From contig NC_133106.1 of the NCBI RefSeq assembly GCF_022965805.1, positions 36,755,913 through 36,819,912 of the forward strand: a stretch of 64,000 nt of DNA. The letters are read 5' to 3'. The notes beneath the pieces were generated by a model. It was given only the letters and a program-made list of their open reading frames with translations. It made no database searches and was not told the origin of the DNA. Shown piece by piece: positions 37,001 to 50,000 of this stretch (within the stretch, counting starts at the first letter, position 1; the number at the start of each line of letters is the position of its first letter). This stretch comes from Primulina eburnea. Taxonomy: Eukaryota; Streptophyta; Magnoliopsida; Lamiales; Gesneriaceae. Made by a program: the position numbers and the translations under genes.

Positions 37001-40000
37001 TTGAAAATTTATGTTTTTATTCTTAAAATTTGTATTTTATTTATTGTTTAATCTATTAATTACTTTATATAATTAAAATTATAATTAAAAATAAAAAACG
37101 TTTTTTAAGGTTTAATCGTTCTAAGCCTGCTTAAGCTTATAAAGCCTAACGCCTGATCGTGACGCTCCATCATACTTCACGTATTTTAGAACCTTGCTTG
37201 TACGCATCTAAACTTTTGATTGCATCTCTCATTGACATTGTGTAATCAATTCACTTGTATTCATGGTGATGTTTTGTTTGATTTGAGAGATGAATATCTA
37301 TACTATCTAATTAAGTGTGAGTACATGATAATAACTATCTAGAGAGGACACCAACTTTTTAAGTTTTTCATCAAGTCCTTTCTATTTCTTGATGACAGAT
37401 CCATAGTCTTAGACCATCAGAATTCAAGTATGAAGAATCAAATGAAGGCACTAGCTGCGGCTGAATGTAAGCATCGTAATTTTTATGTCATCTCTTTTTA
37501 GCTGCCCTTCAATTTCTTGGCAGATAATTTGTTATATGTGCAAGTGCTAAAACCGAATTAGATTTTTATTTAGTCCAAATAAGAAATGGCAGCCATAGTT
37601 ATAATTTTGTCAGAAATTTTGTGCCTACCAACTTTGAAGTTTGTTAAGTTGCATTCACATAAGTCTCATAAGCTAATTTATATCGATTGGCGGAGCCTTT
37701 ATGCATGCTGTATTTGCTTATTTGGATATGTCAATTTCCAAAGTTCAAGCCCTTCACTCAAACAAGAATTTCTTTGCCCCATTTGTAAAAAAAAATGTAT
37801 CTCCAGCTTTTCAATTCAAACGAGATGATTACATATGTGATGCTTTGTAGAAGCAACACTGCATTTACATATCATACACCTATCAACCCAACGCATATCT
37901 GTCTCAAGCATCTTTATTTCAGTGGGACTTTTGACATATGTGATGCTTTATCAGCGGCAATCATTGATGACAAAGGAAATTTGATACCCAGGAAGTAGGG
38001 CGCTGTCAACCGATGAACTCAAACCAGAAAATCCGGTCCGGAGCAGTGGACTGTGGTCTGATAAAACAATATTTGTAGTTGCGCGAGTTTCTCTTCGGAT
38101 AACCGATCCATCCCTGTTACCCCATAGTAAATTTTAAAAATGTATATATTTTATTTTTTAAATATGTTCTCTTTACGTTTTTTATATTTTTGTATATATG
38201 TTAAAGAAATTACTTATTAGTTACTATTTTTATGAAAAAACTTCCTATTATTTTATATAGTTTTTTTATTTAAAAATAACCCGAAAAAACCTGGCTAACC
38301 TGAACCCAACCTGTTGAAATTGATTATCAATCGGGCGAGCTATCTTTATATAAATGCTTCTCGAAAATAAACAAGGTGGACTAAAGTTACCTCAAAACCA
38401 GACCCTTCCAGCAGTTTACACTTTAGCCCCACCTCTATCTCCTCGCTTTTGCAACTTCTGCATCTTCACCCTGTTTTGCAACCTCATTTTCATGCATTTT
38501 CATGATGCATACAGTTAAGAGCTGTAAAGAAACTCAGTTCTAAGAAATTTCCTTGTTTTGCTATTAACATTACGTGTGTGGCGCATGCTATTATCACAAT
38601 CATTATAACCCTTTATAAACACGATTTTTTTGGCAAAAGCAGTTTCGTTCCATCAGTTTTTCATATCCAAATGCACCTTTAAACCAAATCCGCCCTAATT
38701 TTATTTTCAGCTAATTCATGGAGAATGCCTTTTAAAAGGAAAGAGCCTCCGTTCAAAAAGTCAAAACCTGAAGCCTATCCTGGTGAGTGGGATAATGACT
38801 TTGATGAATTCTTTTTTTGCCAGAACTATTTTGTTTCCATTTTCATATCAGACGAGATGATTTTAGATTCCTAAGACGACTTGGGGCTTGACTTTTTGGT
38901 AAATACTAATTTTCTCCGTTGGTTTTTTTGCTTGACTTGACCATCACAATAGCAGGTGGACCTCCTAAATCTGTCTATAAATCCAGTTTGTCGGCACCAA
39001 ATCCATCAAAGAATAGACCCTCCACTGGTTCATCATTATCTTCTCATACAGAGCAATATGGTGCTCCAGCTCACACATCTGGAAGCAGCAATCCCACGAA
39101 GGGAAATGCCATTGTGTCTGATGCTACACCCTCTCAAGCATCAAGTAAAGCTACCAGTTTAGACAAAGAAATGTCTAGTAGGATGGCAAATAATAATGTC
39201 CTCTATAAACCAGTTCAAAATCAGAATGTGGATGCTAAACATTTTGATTTGAGAAGTTTCATTGTTTCTCTTCTAATGGAGCATAATGCAGACGGAATGA
39301 GTCTAAAGGTTAGGGCATATGGCATGAAAAACGGGGAGGGGGGGTGCTAATTGTAAGGGTACTGGGATTGTTTTTCATTTTCAAACTGTACTAAATTTAC
39401 TTTTTGTGAAACTTTTGTTCGTAGAATAATGCTGTTGAATATTTTCTTCATCAGGCATTGGAGAAAGCTATTGGAGAAGCTATGCCCAACTCTGCACAGA
39501 AAATCCAGCCAATTCTGAAGCAAGTACGCATCGATTTTTTTTTTTTAAATTGTTTGCATGAGTCTCAAGCAGATTATGCTTATTCAGTGTTTACTGGCAG
39601 ATTGCAAGTTTTAAAGCTCCTGGAAGATATTACTTGAAACCTGGAGTCACAGAAAACTTCAAGAAGACTTCTTCTGAAAGTGGAAGGTATACCTGGTTCT
39701 ATCAGGCTTCTCTCTGAACTGAATTCTTGTGCTTATTTATTTAGGGTTCTTTGTTATTCTTGTAACTCGTGAAACATATTGATATATGCAGGATAATAGC
39801 TTAGATATGCATGTGAGAACTTATTCAGTTTGGTACATTGTCATTGTGGAATTAGAATTGTAGGCTTGAGGTGCTTGGGATGTGATTAAATAACCTTCCT
39901 CTTACGATGTAGTCCTTGTGCGGTGAGGTTTTTCCTCCACCTACTCTTCCCTGCCTTCTTCTCTTTATTTTTATACTTAATCACTTCTTGGGATTTGTAA

Positions 40001-43000
40001 CGAGTTAGACAGTAGTTTAAAGATCCATATGCTGGAAAGAGGAAAAAATGAAAATCCTAGAGTTTGTTGCTGTACGTACTTCAGTGAGAAACTGAAATGA
40101 CAGCTGATCTAGATTACACGAGCATCACTAGCATCAAGATCGAGCATAAATTTAAGTATAAATTTTAAATTTTTCTGCCTTGTCATTGTGATAACAGTTT
40201 CCTATGGAAAGAGTATCTGTTGATCTAAGTTTTTTTATTTGATCCTCAACACAAGTACAAATCAATAGAGTATTCGGGCAACGTGATAGAAAAACGTGAA
40301 ATAAGGAATAAGAGCCAGGAAGAAAGACAAATTGACTTTTTGGGAAGTCTGCACTTTTAGCATGTACTTGCATTAATGTTATTCACATTAACTTTGTGTG
40401 AAGGCCTTCTTTTTTGCCTTATTTATTCCATCTAAATGACTACATCTTGTTCTGTAGTCTGTATCGGTGGACCGTGCTTCCTATCAGAATCTAACGTGTT
40501 TTTCCTCAGTTCCCCAGAAATCGTTGGAAATCAATCACCTGCAAATAATAACTTTGGCCGACTTCCTGATCTAGATCCTAAATTTTCCTTGCGAACTCCC
40601 ATTAATGAATTGAAGGAACAGGCTCAATTGAACTCTGTGTGTGGAAATGCATCAGACACAGAAGAGAAAATTGACATCCCTCTCAATTCACCGGATCATT
40701 CTAATGGCAAGAAAGTTTCAGATGATAATAAAGGGCGGGCTGTTAGCTCTAGCGACTGTGGAAGTGATAGTGATGGTGAAAGTAATAGCAGTGATAGTGG
40801 AAGTGATAGTGAAAGTAATAGCAGAGAAAAAAGAAGTCCTGTGGGAAGTCGCAGTGGGAGTAGCAGTGATAGTGAAAGTGACGTATCTTCCAGCAGCAAG
40901 CAGGCACCTGATGAAGATGTAGATATCATGACAAGTGATGATGCCAAAGAACCCGAGTCCAAGCCTCTCTCAAAATCTCCTGCTCAGTCGAGGCCTCTAG
41001 ACATTGAACTTCTTGATATAGAACATTATGAAAAGCAAGATGATTGTGTTTCTGATGTAGCTGAGATTGAGAATGACAATCCTGAAGATGACCTCGAAAC
41101 TGAAAGGGCTACATGTAGTTATTTGTTTTCTAATGAAGAAGGTGAAGATACAAAGCCATCATCACCATATCATAAGTACTATGAGAACCAAGGCAATGAC
41201 AGTGTGGTTAAAGATGGCTTCAAGCATGGGGAGCCTGATAGTCACGCAAGATCGTCTAAAGGCAAATCTAAAAGGCAATCTAATGAATGTCATTTTGTTG
41301 ATAGGGCTTACAGTAGTAAGAGGTTGAAAGACACGAATTTGAGTCAACCATTTTCTGGGACCATGACCTCTCTTTTCGGTGAGAGTCCTCAAAATTCATC
41401 TCCTGATGAACTTCTGAAAAGCTCCCTTGAGGCACCTATCAATCAAATGTCTGTCAGAGATGCAAGTCATGGTAATTGTGACCCTAACCTTCAAGTAGGC
41501 TTTAACCAAGGAATACAATCTAGGTCTTTTTCTGAATCTCAGATGCCAGGTCAAAGATCCTCTGATGTTGTTGGAGGGGATGAGGTCCATTCTAATGGAA
41601 AGAGACCTGGTAAACAAGACGGTTTGGGTTCTGGTGTTGAGGAGTCCGAAAGAGGCCTTCAAACCAGCGGAAGACTTTGGATGCAGAATCCAATAAATAT
41701 GGAGACACTACATGAAGATGGTGATACCGGTGACAAACAGACGATTCCGGCAGAATCAATTTCCAGAAAACCAAAGATTATGGTGAAGGCAACGGATGCT
41801 GGATTACATTCTAAAACACAAATGAGTTACTCTCCCAAAGATAACACCACCAATACTGTGGACAGGTCTCTGGTAACGAATGGTCCGGACAATAAACTTC
41901 AAAGAGAGCTTTCAGAATTGGAATTGGGTGAGTTTCGTGAGCCCTTACCTGATGAAATACCAGGGCCAAAGAAGCAATTTGAAAAGAAGGGTAAACATAG
42001 ACAATTAGAAAAAAAATCAGCTGATTCAGATTACTGGAACTCAGATTCAAATAGAGGCCCCTCTAAAAAGATCACTCCAGGCTCAAGAAAACTTTCTCCA
42101 CAGAATTCTGAAGCTGTGATATCTGGAATTCCAGATGGATCATCAAAGCCAAAGCCTCCAGAAAATAATGTCAATGATCCTTCAAAACATCAACTCAGAG
42201 AAACTAGACGTCTGCCACAGCAGCATCAGTCACCAGCAGGTCCTACTGAGTTTGTTCCTAATCATAGTAAAATTCCTGAAATAAGTAGAAGTAGAAATGC
42301 AGAACCTGAAACTCAGAGGATAAACTCGGAAGCTAATGGTTACAAAAAAGTTCCTGTTAGTGCGACAGATCAGCAGCATGGACTCAAACGAACAGTTGTT
42401 TCCCATACCAAGAATGAGTTTAAAAAACAGGAGCCTAATATGATAGGTAGCTCAAATTATAGACAAAAAGACACATTTTTAGGGGGGAGCAACAATGACA
42501 TTCAGAAGAGGACAGAATCTTTCTCAGATGAGAAAAGTTGTTCATATGCAAAGTACGAGAAGGAGGAACCCGAATTGAAGAGTCCAATAAAGGATCTCTC
42601 TCAGTAAGTTTATTAACACGATGTATTTGATTAACAAATGCTTTGATAAGCTCTATTTTCGTGTTACAAAACAACTTGATTTTGTGGTTCTCAATTAATT
42701 ATATGCCATTCCATCTTTAGGTATAAAAAATACGTGAAGGAATTTCAAGAGAAGTACGAGAGCTACTGCTCCTTAAACAGTATCTTGGAGTCATACAGGT
42801 AACGTCGACCTTGGTTAATTCACTTTCTAATATTTGTGCATTTTGATTGTCTTTTAGATAAAATTGTCGCATTATAAGCCCGTCAAATCAGTAATCTAAT
42901 CTGCGTTGCTGTTGTAATTAGAGATGAGTTCAGTAACCTTGGAAATGAGCTTGAAACTTACCGAGGAAGGGATAATAAGAGATACCAAGACATCTTGGAA

Positions 43001-43376
43001 CAGATAAGGTCATCATTCCGTCATTGTGGAGAGGTACTTTAGTGTTATTTTCATTTAGTTATCACTTATTCATAGGCATGCTTTTGTCGAATAAAGCTTG
43101 CTGTTTTATTAATGTTTTACCATTTTGAATTTCATTCATTTTTTAAATGATCGGTTTAACATGTGATGTTGCAGAAACATAAACAATTCAAGAAAATTTT
43201 CATCGTGCTTCATGAAGAATTGAGGGTGACTATTCCTCTTGGTCTTTCCTAATGTCAACTTAACTTTTATCTGCCACTTCTCTTATTTCTCACTAATACG
43301 AGTCCATGAACACATTTTTTAGCAGCATTTGAAGCAGAGAATTAAAGACTTCGCTGCCTCGTATACTAGAAACTGA
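34067..43376 (+). CDS. ELL-like RNA polymerase II elongation factor (occludin/ELL domain)
   Basis: Twelve coding exons: 34067-34414, 36194-36420, 37399-37466, 38711-38782, 38956-39308, 39455-39523, 39601-39686, 40510-42603, 42721-42798, 42922-43033, 43175-43225, 43323-43376. All are GT-AG and the phase is consistent, giving about 1203 aa. The N-terminus is Gly/Arg-rich, then comes a helical region (FSLLTRNHLNFAMALRLVPD). A winged-helix-like segment follows (FDLRSFIVSLLMEHNADGMS to IASFKAPGRYYLKPGV), resembling the ELL winged helix. Exon 8 (698 aa) is low-complexity, acidic and Ser-rich. The C-terminal YKKYVKEFQEKYESYCSLNS to LKQRIKDFAASYTRN is the occludin/ELL homology domain. By family it should act in the nucleus as part of elongation complexes. 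In plants the biochemical role is mostly inferred. The ATG is the first in frame; the exon starts with a GGSGKLARGGGGKR context. Confidence 0.9.
35130..35374 (-). mobile_element. 5'-truncated LINE fragment in ELL-like intron 1
   Basis: An insertion of 245 bases flanked by the same 12 bases CCCTGAATTATT (35118-35129 and 35375-35386). On the minus strand it ends in a poly(A) run next to one duplication, as LINE insertions do. A decayed frame near its end reads NGVADYLSALLL, like the C-terminus of RNase H-type domains in plant LINEs. It lies inside intron 1, antisense to the gene. Confidence 0.82.
37297..37365 (+). mobile_element. Helitron 5' end fragment in ELL-like intron 2
   Basis: A^TCTATACTATCTAATTAAG followed by tgtgagtac and ctagagaggacaccaac closely matches the 5' end of the Helitron at 18034. 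No matching 3' end was found before the next exon at 37399, so this is a truncated remnant just before a splice acceptor. Confidence 0.6.
40741..40900 (+). repeat. Ser/Asp low-complexity repeat within the ELL-like CDS
   Basis: Repeated agtgatagtg(a/g)aagtaatagc units encode a run such as SDSDGESNSSDSGSDSESNS (residues around 370-420). Likely a CK2-type phosphorylation tract. Repeat length variation between alleles would be expected. Confidence 0.75.
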
Positions 43377-45458
43377 TTTCTTCACAACTCATGCATCACT
43401 GCATTTACATAAGTGCGACAATATTGTTACATGGTAAGATCTGCTGGTCCCATGTGGGCTTCATTATGGATCTCATAGAACCAATCCACTGAAGAATTGT
43501 ACTTCACTATTCATCTACTATACCAGTTGCTTGCCAAATACATGTATCTGGACGAAGTTTAGATCCATCACATATGTAATATATAACTGTACAGTATCCT
43601 TTTTGCGTAAAAAAGACATTCTTGTGGTTCTCGTCAGGCGGAATTACCTTTGAATTTTAAATTTATTTTCCTGAGTGTCAATTGTCGCTTAGCAGCGTGC
43701 ATTGCCACAATTTTGATTTTTCGTTTTCGGTTGTACAGTCTCGCTATAGGAGCTTTCAAATGTGTACATTTTCAAAGTTTATATGTGATTTGTGAATGTT
43801 CAAGTTTTGACCGTTCATTTTCAATGGATTTTTATGATTTAGCTTAACTCGAATCTGTAAAATTTTGAGTCGTCTCTACTTCTTGAAAAATAATAGTGAG
43901 GGAACAATCGCTGTTTCAAAATTGTCATAAACATGATACATTCTCTTACTGAGCCCTGAGGATTGACGCAGTTCATACTTGCAAATTTTGATTGTGCTGT
44001 CCAACTTCAGATCTTTATTCACCCTTAAATCCAAGCACCACTCGTATCTTAATAATAAATAATACCAGACGTGTTAGAGGATACTCGGAACTGAAGCAGG
44101 GAACGAGTTGGCGTATTATACTAGGATCCACGAGTAATTCTTAAATTTCATTGATCTGTGAGGCACTTGAAACAACATAAAAATCACTCGCACGAGATTT
44201 GCGTGCAAAAGAACAATTCTGGGAACCGTTGAGACTTTATTTCTATAAAAAGTACCTTTTTTTATTATTCCACGCGATGTATATTGTTTTCAAAAAGAAT
44301 CACGCAGATATTAGCAACGACAAACAGAGAAATCCAGTTCTTGTTTTGATGAAATAAGGAAAATTTTGAGAATGTCCGGATATTTAGCCCGGTGAGGTAA
44401 AAAAAAAAAACCCTCATCCAAGTAATATACATTTATCATTAAAAAAAGTTAAGATTTTAATGTATAAACTGTTCTAAAAATTAGTAAAAGAACATTTTAT
44501 TCAGAAAGGAGACATTGTGGGAAATTATGCTTCAATTTCTTCTCATAAAAAAATAGAATCTCACAAAGTGATGAGAGCACAACATTTTATCGATAGTGAA
44601 AAGAGTGTGCATAGAGCTATTAAAAAACGGAAAATGTTAAATCGAATTAACTAAACTATTAAATGTTCTTGAATGAGCATGAAAACATCCAAATATGATA
44701 GGTGGAATCAGAAATCTCTACAATGGCCATCGGGTGTTTGAGGTCCTCTCGGGTAAAACCAAATATTATGATAGGTGGAATCAGAATGGGAGGTAAAATT
44801 TCATTCACAGAAGCTAAATTAGTAACCGACGAAAAAAAGCATCCCACTACCCAACACAAGCAGGGTATTTATTTTTTAACATCGGTCAACTATATTTTTA
44901 AGAAAATGACCATCTCAAGTGTATTTGAATTGAATTATAATTCAAATGCACTGTACTTGTCCTGTTGATTCTAAATCACATCTCAACAAAACTTAAAAAT
45001 ACTTCAGTCTTCAATGAAACAAGAGAACTCAAAGAAACCTACTAGAAGTGGACATCAAAATCGACATAGATCCACGATCATAATTTAACTGTAATCCTCA
45101 CTCAACAATTCAATACTAGAAGTCAAGGTGGAAAACGAACAAAAGAACAACTCCATACATCGTAGGCTATGGGTCAGTTGGGACGAAAGGTGAAATCTTT
45201 TCATTCTAGACATTCCTCAATGGACTAGCCCACTCTACTAGCAATAGACAATTAAAATATATAGATTCATACGGAATAATTAGATGAGCAACATGAGAAA
45301 CCCTAAGGCATATACTAAACACAATCCCCATTAATGGAGTCGAATTTATACAAAATTCCAAGTTTCTGCAGAAGTTCAGATCTTAGTACTAAACCAGACA
45401 ATGATGTATTTGAAAATATCAAGCTTCAGCATCAAGCATGCCTGAATATACCAGAATT
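43377..45458. other. ELL-like 3' UTR and intergenic region between convergent genes
   Basis: The plus-strand ELL-like gene and minus-strand CHMP1 gene converge here. The ELL-like 3' UTR probably extends to about 43870. At 44695-44795 a 19-base segment (tatgataggtggaatcaga) occurs twice, about 71 bases apart. No gene seen. The CHMP1 3' UTR likely occupies 45250-45458. Confidence 0.45.
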
Positions 45459-46070
45459 TCACCCGCGTGCCTTGAGCTCAGCCAAACGCCTGGAGAGATC
45501 ATCTTCATCCACCTTTTCACTATTCTTCACAGCCACGGCGTGGGCTGCAGGCTGAGGCAGGCCAACAGACACTTCAAGCCCATAATCATCAGCCACTTGT
45601 TGCATCAAGCTATTGACCTCGGTTTCAGGTGTAGAGAGAGACGTGCTCCCCGACATAGAGCTCTCCATAAACTCCGCCTGCACTTCCATGTTCACAAACT
45701 GTCGCTCGAATTGATCCATGGTCTCAGACATTTTCTGTAAATTCCCTGTCGAAAGAGACGATTCCAGTGATTTCACGATATTGCCCATGGATTTACTTAT
45801 GGTTTGCATCTTAGCTTGTGTGTCCAGGCGTGAGACGACAGCGTCTAGGCGCGAGGCAAGGCGGAGATAATTCATCTGCTCGTTACGCTTGCGGATCGAA
45901 TTCTCGGCGTAGATACGAGCGCCATCAATGTTGCCTTTCTCGATCGCCTTTTTGACCTTCAATTTCTCGGTCTTTTCCTCCTTTTCACACTTTCGGGCCT
46001 GGCGTTGGAGACTTTTCGAGGTGAATTTCAGATCCATGATCTGCTGCATCAGCTTCTCCGTGTTACCCAT
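45459..46070 (-). CDS. CHMP1: ESCRT-III subunit CHMP1 (VPS46/DID2)
   Basis: Intronless, 203 aa, ATG at 46070 and stop at 45459. The N-terminus [20 protein letters not shown] starts a basic Snf7-type helical hairpin ([20 protein letters not shown] and [20 protein letters not shown]). Acidic helices follow, and the C-terminus [16 protein letters not shown] is a MIM1 motif, the site that binds the MIT domain of VPS4/SKD1. Length and architecture match plant CHMP1A/B, which act at multivesicular endosomes in sorting membrane proteins to the vacuole and interact with LIP5. Start choice is clear because the MGN start is canonical. The single-exon form agrees with Arabidopsis CHMP1 genes. Confidence 0.97.
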   Translation of the reverse strand: MGNTEKLMQQIMDLKFTSKSLQRQARKCEKEEKTEKLKVKKAIEKGNIDGARIYAENSIRKRNEQMNYLRLASRLDAVVSRLDTQAKMQTISKSMGNIVKSLESSLSTGNLQKMSETMDQFERQFVNMEVQAEFMESSMSGSTSLSTPETEVNSLMQQVADDYGLEVSVGLPQPAAHAVAVKNSEKVDEDDLSRRLAELKARG

Positions 46071-47030
46071 GGCGATTTTCGGATTCAGACTGGGAAAATT
46101 CTAGAGAGAGGAGTTGATTTGAATGATCAATCGGATTTGTTTCGAGGACTTGGAGAAAAAGTGGTTAGGGCTTCTCTCATGATAATTCTTCCTCATTTTA
46201 TCTCTTGCTATATATTGAGTTTTCTTTTTGTCCAATCACAAATTAGAATTTTATGTTATTTTAATAAACAGAGGCATGTTCGGGTTAAAATCTTAGAAAT
46301 CAATAATTTTGAAAATAACAATTTATATCCCATTTTAAAATGTTTGAAATTAATGTAAATTGAAATCCAAGTTCCAAATCATATGATATTCTCACTGGCA
46401 TCGAGATCGACTACATGAATATTAATCTTCAAATCAAACAATTTTAACACATATCATCTCTTAAATCAATATCTAATATATCATCTTTGACAACCTCTAT
46501 CCAAGTTTTATTAGTCTATCCTTCTTATTTATTTCAATAACCCGTCAATTTAAAATAAATCAAGATTAAAACAATGTTTGTCTCCTCTTCACATAACCAA
46601 ACCATATTAGACGACGTTCTCTAATCTTATCCTCTATCCTCTAATCCTCTATCGATGGTTCCAGGTTCAAGTTTATTCTGGAACATTAATCTGATCAGCA
46701 CACATTCGAGATTTAAAAATATTTCAAAGAGAGTGAAAAAAACTACATACTGGATTCAACAGTGAATATTTCTAAAAATCCTTGACTTGGTAACTAATTT
46801 TCACTATATATACATATGTAATGTTAAGATTCAAGTCTGTCCCCGCACTCATCTCAATCTAGTTCTCACTGACAAATAAAATGTCAGTTCCCCCAGTTTT
46901 AATTTCATGCAAAGGCAGGGCAGTATGTATAAAATCAGCATTCTGTGCATTCTATACATAAGCATTCTGTGCATCAAGAATGCTGAAAATGTCTTAACCA
47001 AAGACGGACACAAATGTGCCAACACAACCA
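46071..47030. other. CHMP1 promoter and PWWP-gene 3' flank
   Basis: No gene seen. The CHMP1 leader lies in 46071-46200 (cttctctcatgataattcttcc side). At 46930-46985 the short motif 'gcattctgtgcat' occurs twice. The PWWP gene 3' UTR probably occupies about 46850-47030. Confidence 0.4.
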
Positions 47031-50000
47031 TCATAATTCATATATACTCCGTTGCAAGCAGCCGAGCCGCTGGCTATTCATGGCCGTCATGATTCTACTG
47101 AAAACTATGTTCAAAGGGATACAAGCTATACATGGGCCCTTCAGTTTTTCAACTACCGGTTGTCTCTTTTCTTTGCCTCTCAGAGAACTGGTCAGGGAAG
47201 ACAACTTTCTAATCTTCTTCGACAAGAGCGCATATTGCCTCGATCTTTGAGATTTCGTCGGTGAGCTGCGAGCCTGTAAATGGTTACGTTTACTCATGGC
47301 TATTCCACGTGGCCTCTTCCCATGAACCATATCTACATCACGATAATCAGATGTGTCCAACTCCCAGCTGCTGCTGCGACATTTGACCATCCTAATTAGA
47401 TCGTCATACATACCACCACTTAGCTTCTCGATTGCAAGCGGATGGCCTATAACAGGCCGACCATTTAGCCTGCTCATGAGAGAAATACAAGGAACACACT
47501 GAGGCCGGTAGCTACCTTTTGCCTCTACAGGCACGTCATACAAGCCAGAACTGGAAATATGGTGTCTAAGAGAAAACTCTGGGGTGTCGTACTTTGGGTT
47601 AAGCATGAAACGCGACTGACGATAGGGAAGTGACCTTTGAGGAACCATCAGCTCAGGAGTTGATCCCCTGGCACGAGAATCTTTCCGAGTGCTCCAACTC
47701 CACCTATGAGAGATTTTGACTTGTGTTTCTGCTGGAGGCACGTTATTTGAATTACAACTATAGCTTTCTGACATGAGAGTGCCACAGAGACGGTTAAAAT
47801 CTGCTTTTCTATGAGAACCAACTAAAAAGCTGTCACCGTCAACACCCGCAACAGCCTCAATATCTGCATCCATTTTCCTTGACCTAGAGTTTCTCTTCCC
47901 TTTCAACTGCCATTCAGAGGCACCTTTATCCATGCTCTGGCTGATATAATGAATACAAGCAGCACCTGTGCTGGTAGAACCAGATTCATTGTGCTCTTTG
48001 TCCCCCCAAGATTGTGTTTCTACATGACGACTTTGGCTAGATTCTGCTGCCGCACCAATCCTTGCCTTCTGTGAGTCCGCAGAAACAATTTTGGAGAAGC
48101 CTGAGATAGTAAAATTTACACAAGTATATTAAACAAAACATAGATACAAACATTCTCGAAAAAGAATACGAGTAGCAAAGAACATAACATTGTAATATCC
48201 AAATTTGACAATAACATTTGCCAAAGCACTAAGCAATCTACTGTGATTTCAAACAGTGGAACACTGAAATTAAGATGCATAAAATAAAGAAAATAATAGG
48301 TTACACTTGCGACAATCTTTATCCAGTCGTATATGCATGACGCTAACCTTGAGTGACAAGGGGCACATGAAACAATCCTTCCAGAGAATCATTCTCCAGG
48401 GTTATACCGCCAGCTTCGTTCTCCTTCAGTTTGCATCTAACTGAAGTATTGTTAACATGCTTAGATGTGTTTAATGATATTCCATTCTCACATGAAACTG
48501 TCATACTGCCTGATTTATTAATAACTAATGAGTGGTTTTTCTTCAATTCATAAGATTCTAATCCTGAAACCCTACAGTCCAATGCTCCCAGAAAGGATGA
48601 TTCATTTGGGGAGGATGATGCATAAACACGGACAGGCAACCTTGGAGTACTCTCCAAAACTTTTGTCAAAGCACGGCGGCGATTTTTTTTCTTCAAGAAT
48701 TCATGAACATGATCTACCAGAGATATTTTCCTTTTCAAAGATGACGCCACGCCTAATCCTAGGTCCTCAAGTCCTTTCGTACGTCTTGCACCTTCTGTTC
48801 CATCATCCTCCGAATCATTTGGAGTTCTCCACCGCCTAGCTCCTTCGTTAGCTACATCCACAAGATCTGATATCACAAATGATAAACCAGTCTGGGATTC
48901 CTCTTGGATGGAATCTTCACTTTCTTCAGTCGAACAACTCGAATCTAATACATCACAACTACTCAAATTTCCATCAATAGAATCATTGCTTTCCCGATTA
49001 GTATGAAATGAAGAAGGTGATTCATCATCATAAGGATGCTCCCCGCATGTATCTGGTCTGTCAGAGAAGTGTGGATGCTCTTTTCCAAGACAAGCACTTT
49101 CAAGCTCAAGAGCGTGAATGATGGCATCTTTTCTTCGAGCATATTTGGCATCTTTCTTAGACGGATGAGATGCAGAAGCCTTAGCTTTCTCAATGCAATC
49201 ATCATACTCCCCACAGCGAAAAGCTTTAACTCTTTTTGATCTCTCAAGATTATACCAGTCCCTGAAAGAGCATCCACAATAATTTTGATCAAATATATCA
49301 TAGCACAAGAAAAATAACGCCAAATTTTTTGGGGAGGAGAAATTAGAAATTCAGCTTAAAAGTGAAGAATAAGCGAAACACAATATTTGGTATTCAATCA
49401 TCACAGAAAGAACCTTTGCATTGGAACAACTTATACTGACAACCAGGTCACCCAGATGAGAGAAAAAAAGAGTAAGATTGAGGTAAGTTCAGGATGTTTC
49501 AATCCTCCATTTCTAGTTTGAGTATTTTCTCAAAAAGCTATGAAGTACTCGTAGTTGCTTCTTATAACACTATTTATCCAGGCCTTTTTTCCACTTCATG
49601 GATTCGATTTTTCAGGAGTCCCAACAATTGATGAAGATTTACTTATGGCAGCATAGTTTTCATGGTCGGTAACCATAGACAAGAAATTTATATTTTCTTA
49701 AATACTTTAACTCATAGAACAATACTGTAAAAGCAAATGTGCTTACTACAGTCATTATTCATTTCAGCTGAACTATAATAGGATATGCAACAGAGAATAT
49801 CACCAACTTAAGGTGTTGAAGAACCGAAATTATGAGCATTCAAGTGACAAATAAATAGTACTCAAACAAGGGCCAGGGCCAAAAAAAACTATTTCCTTTA
49901 TAATCCAGCTCACTTTTTTTATCATCATCAAAACTATTATGAAATTTTAATGGGTGGTAAATAAAGAACGATAGAAAATGCAGCAGCATCGATTCTGTGG

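Noticed and set aside
41162..41392. Antisense frames in the ELL-like exon 8
   Set aside because: Low-complexity coding DNA gives open frames on the opposite strand.
46907..47034. Short repeats 'gcattctgtgcat' as a miRNA hairpin
   Set aside because: The copies are direct, not inverted, so no stem of useful length forms.
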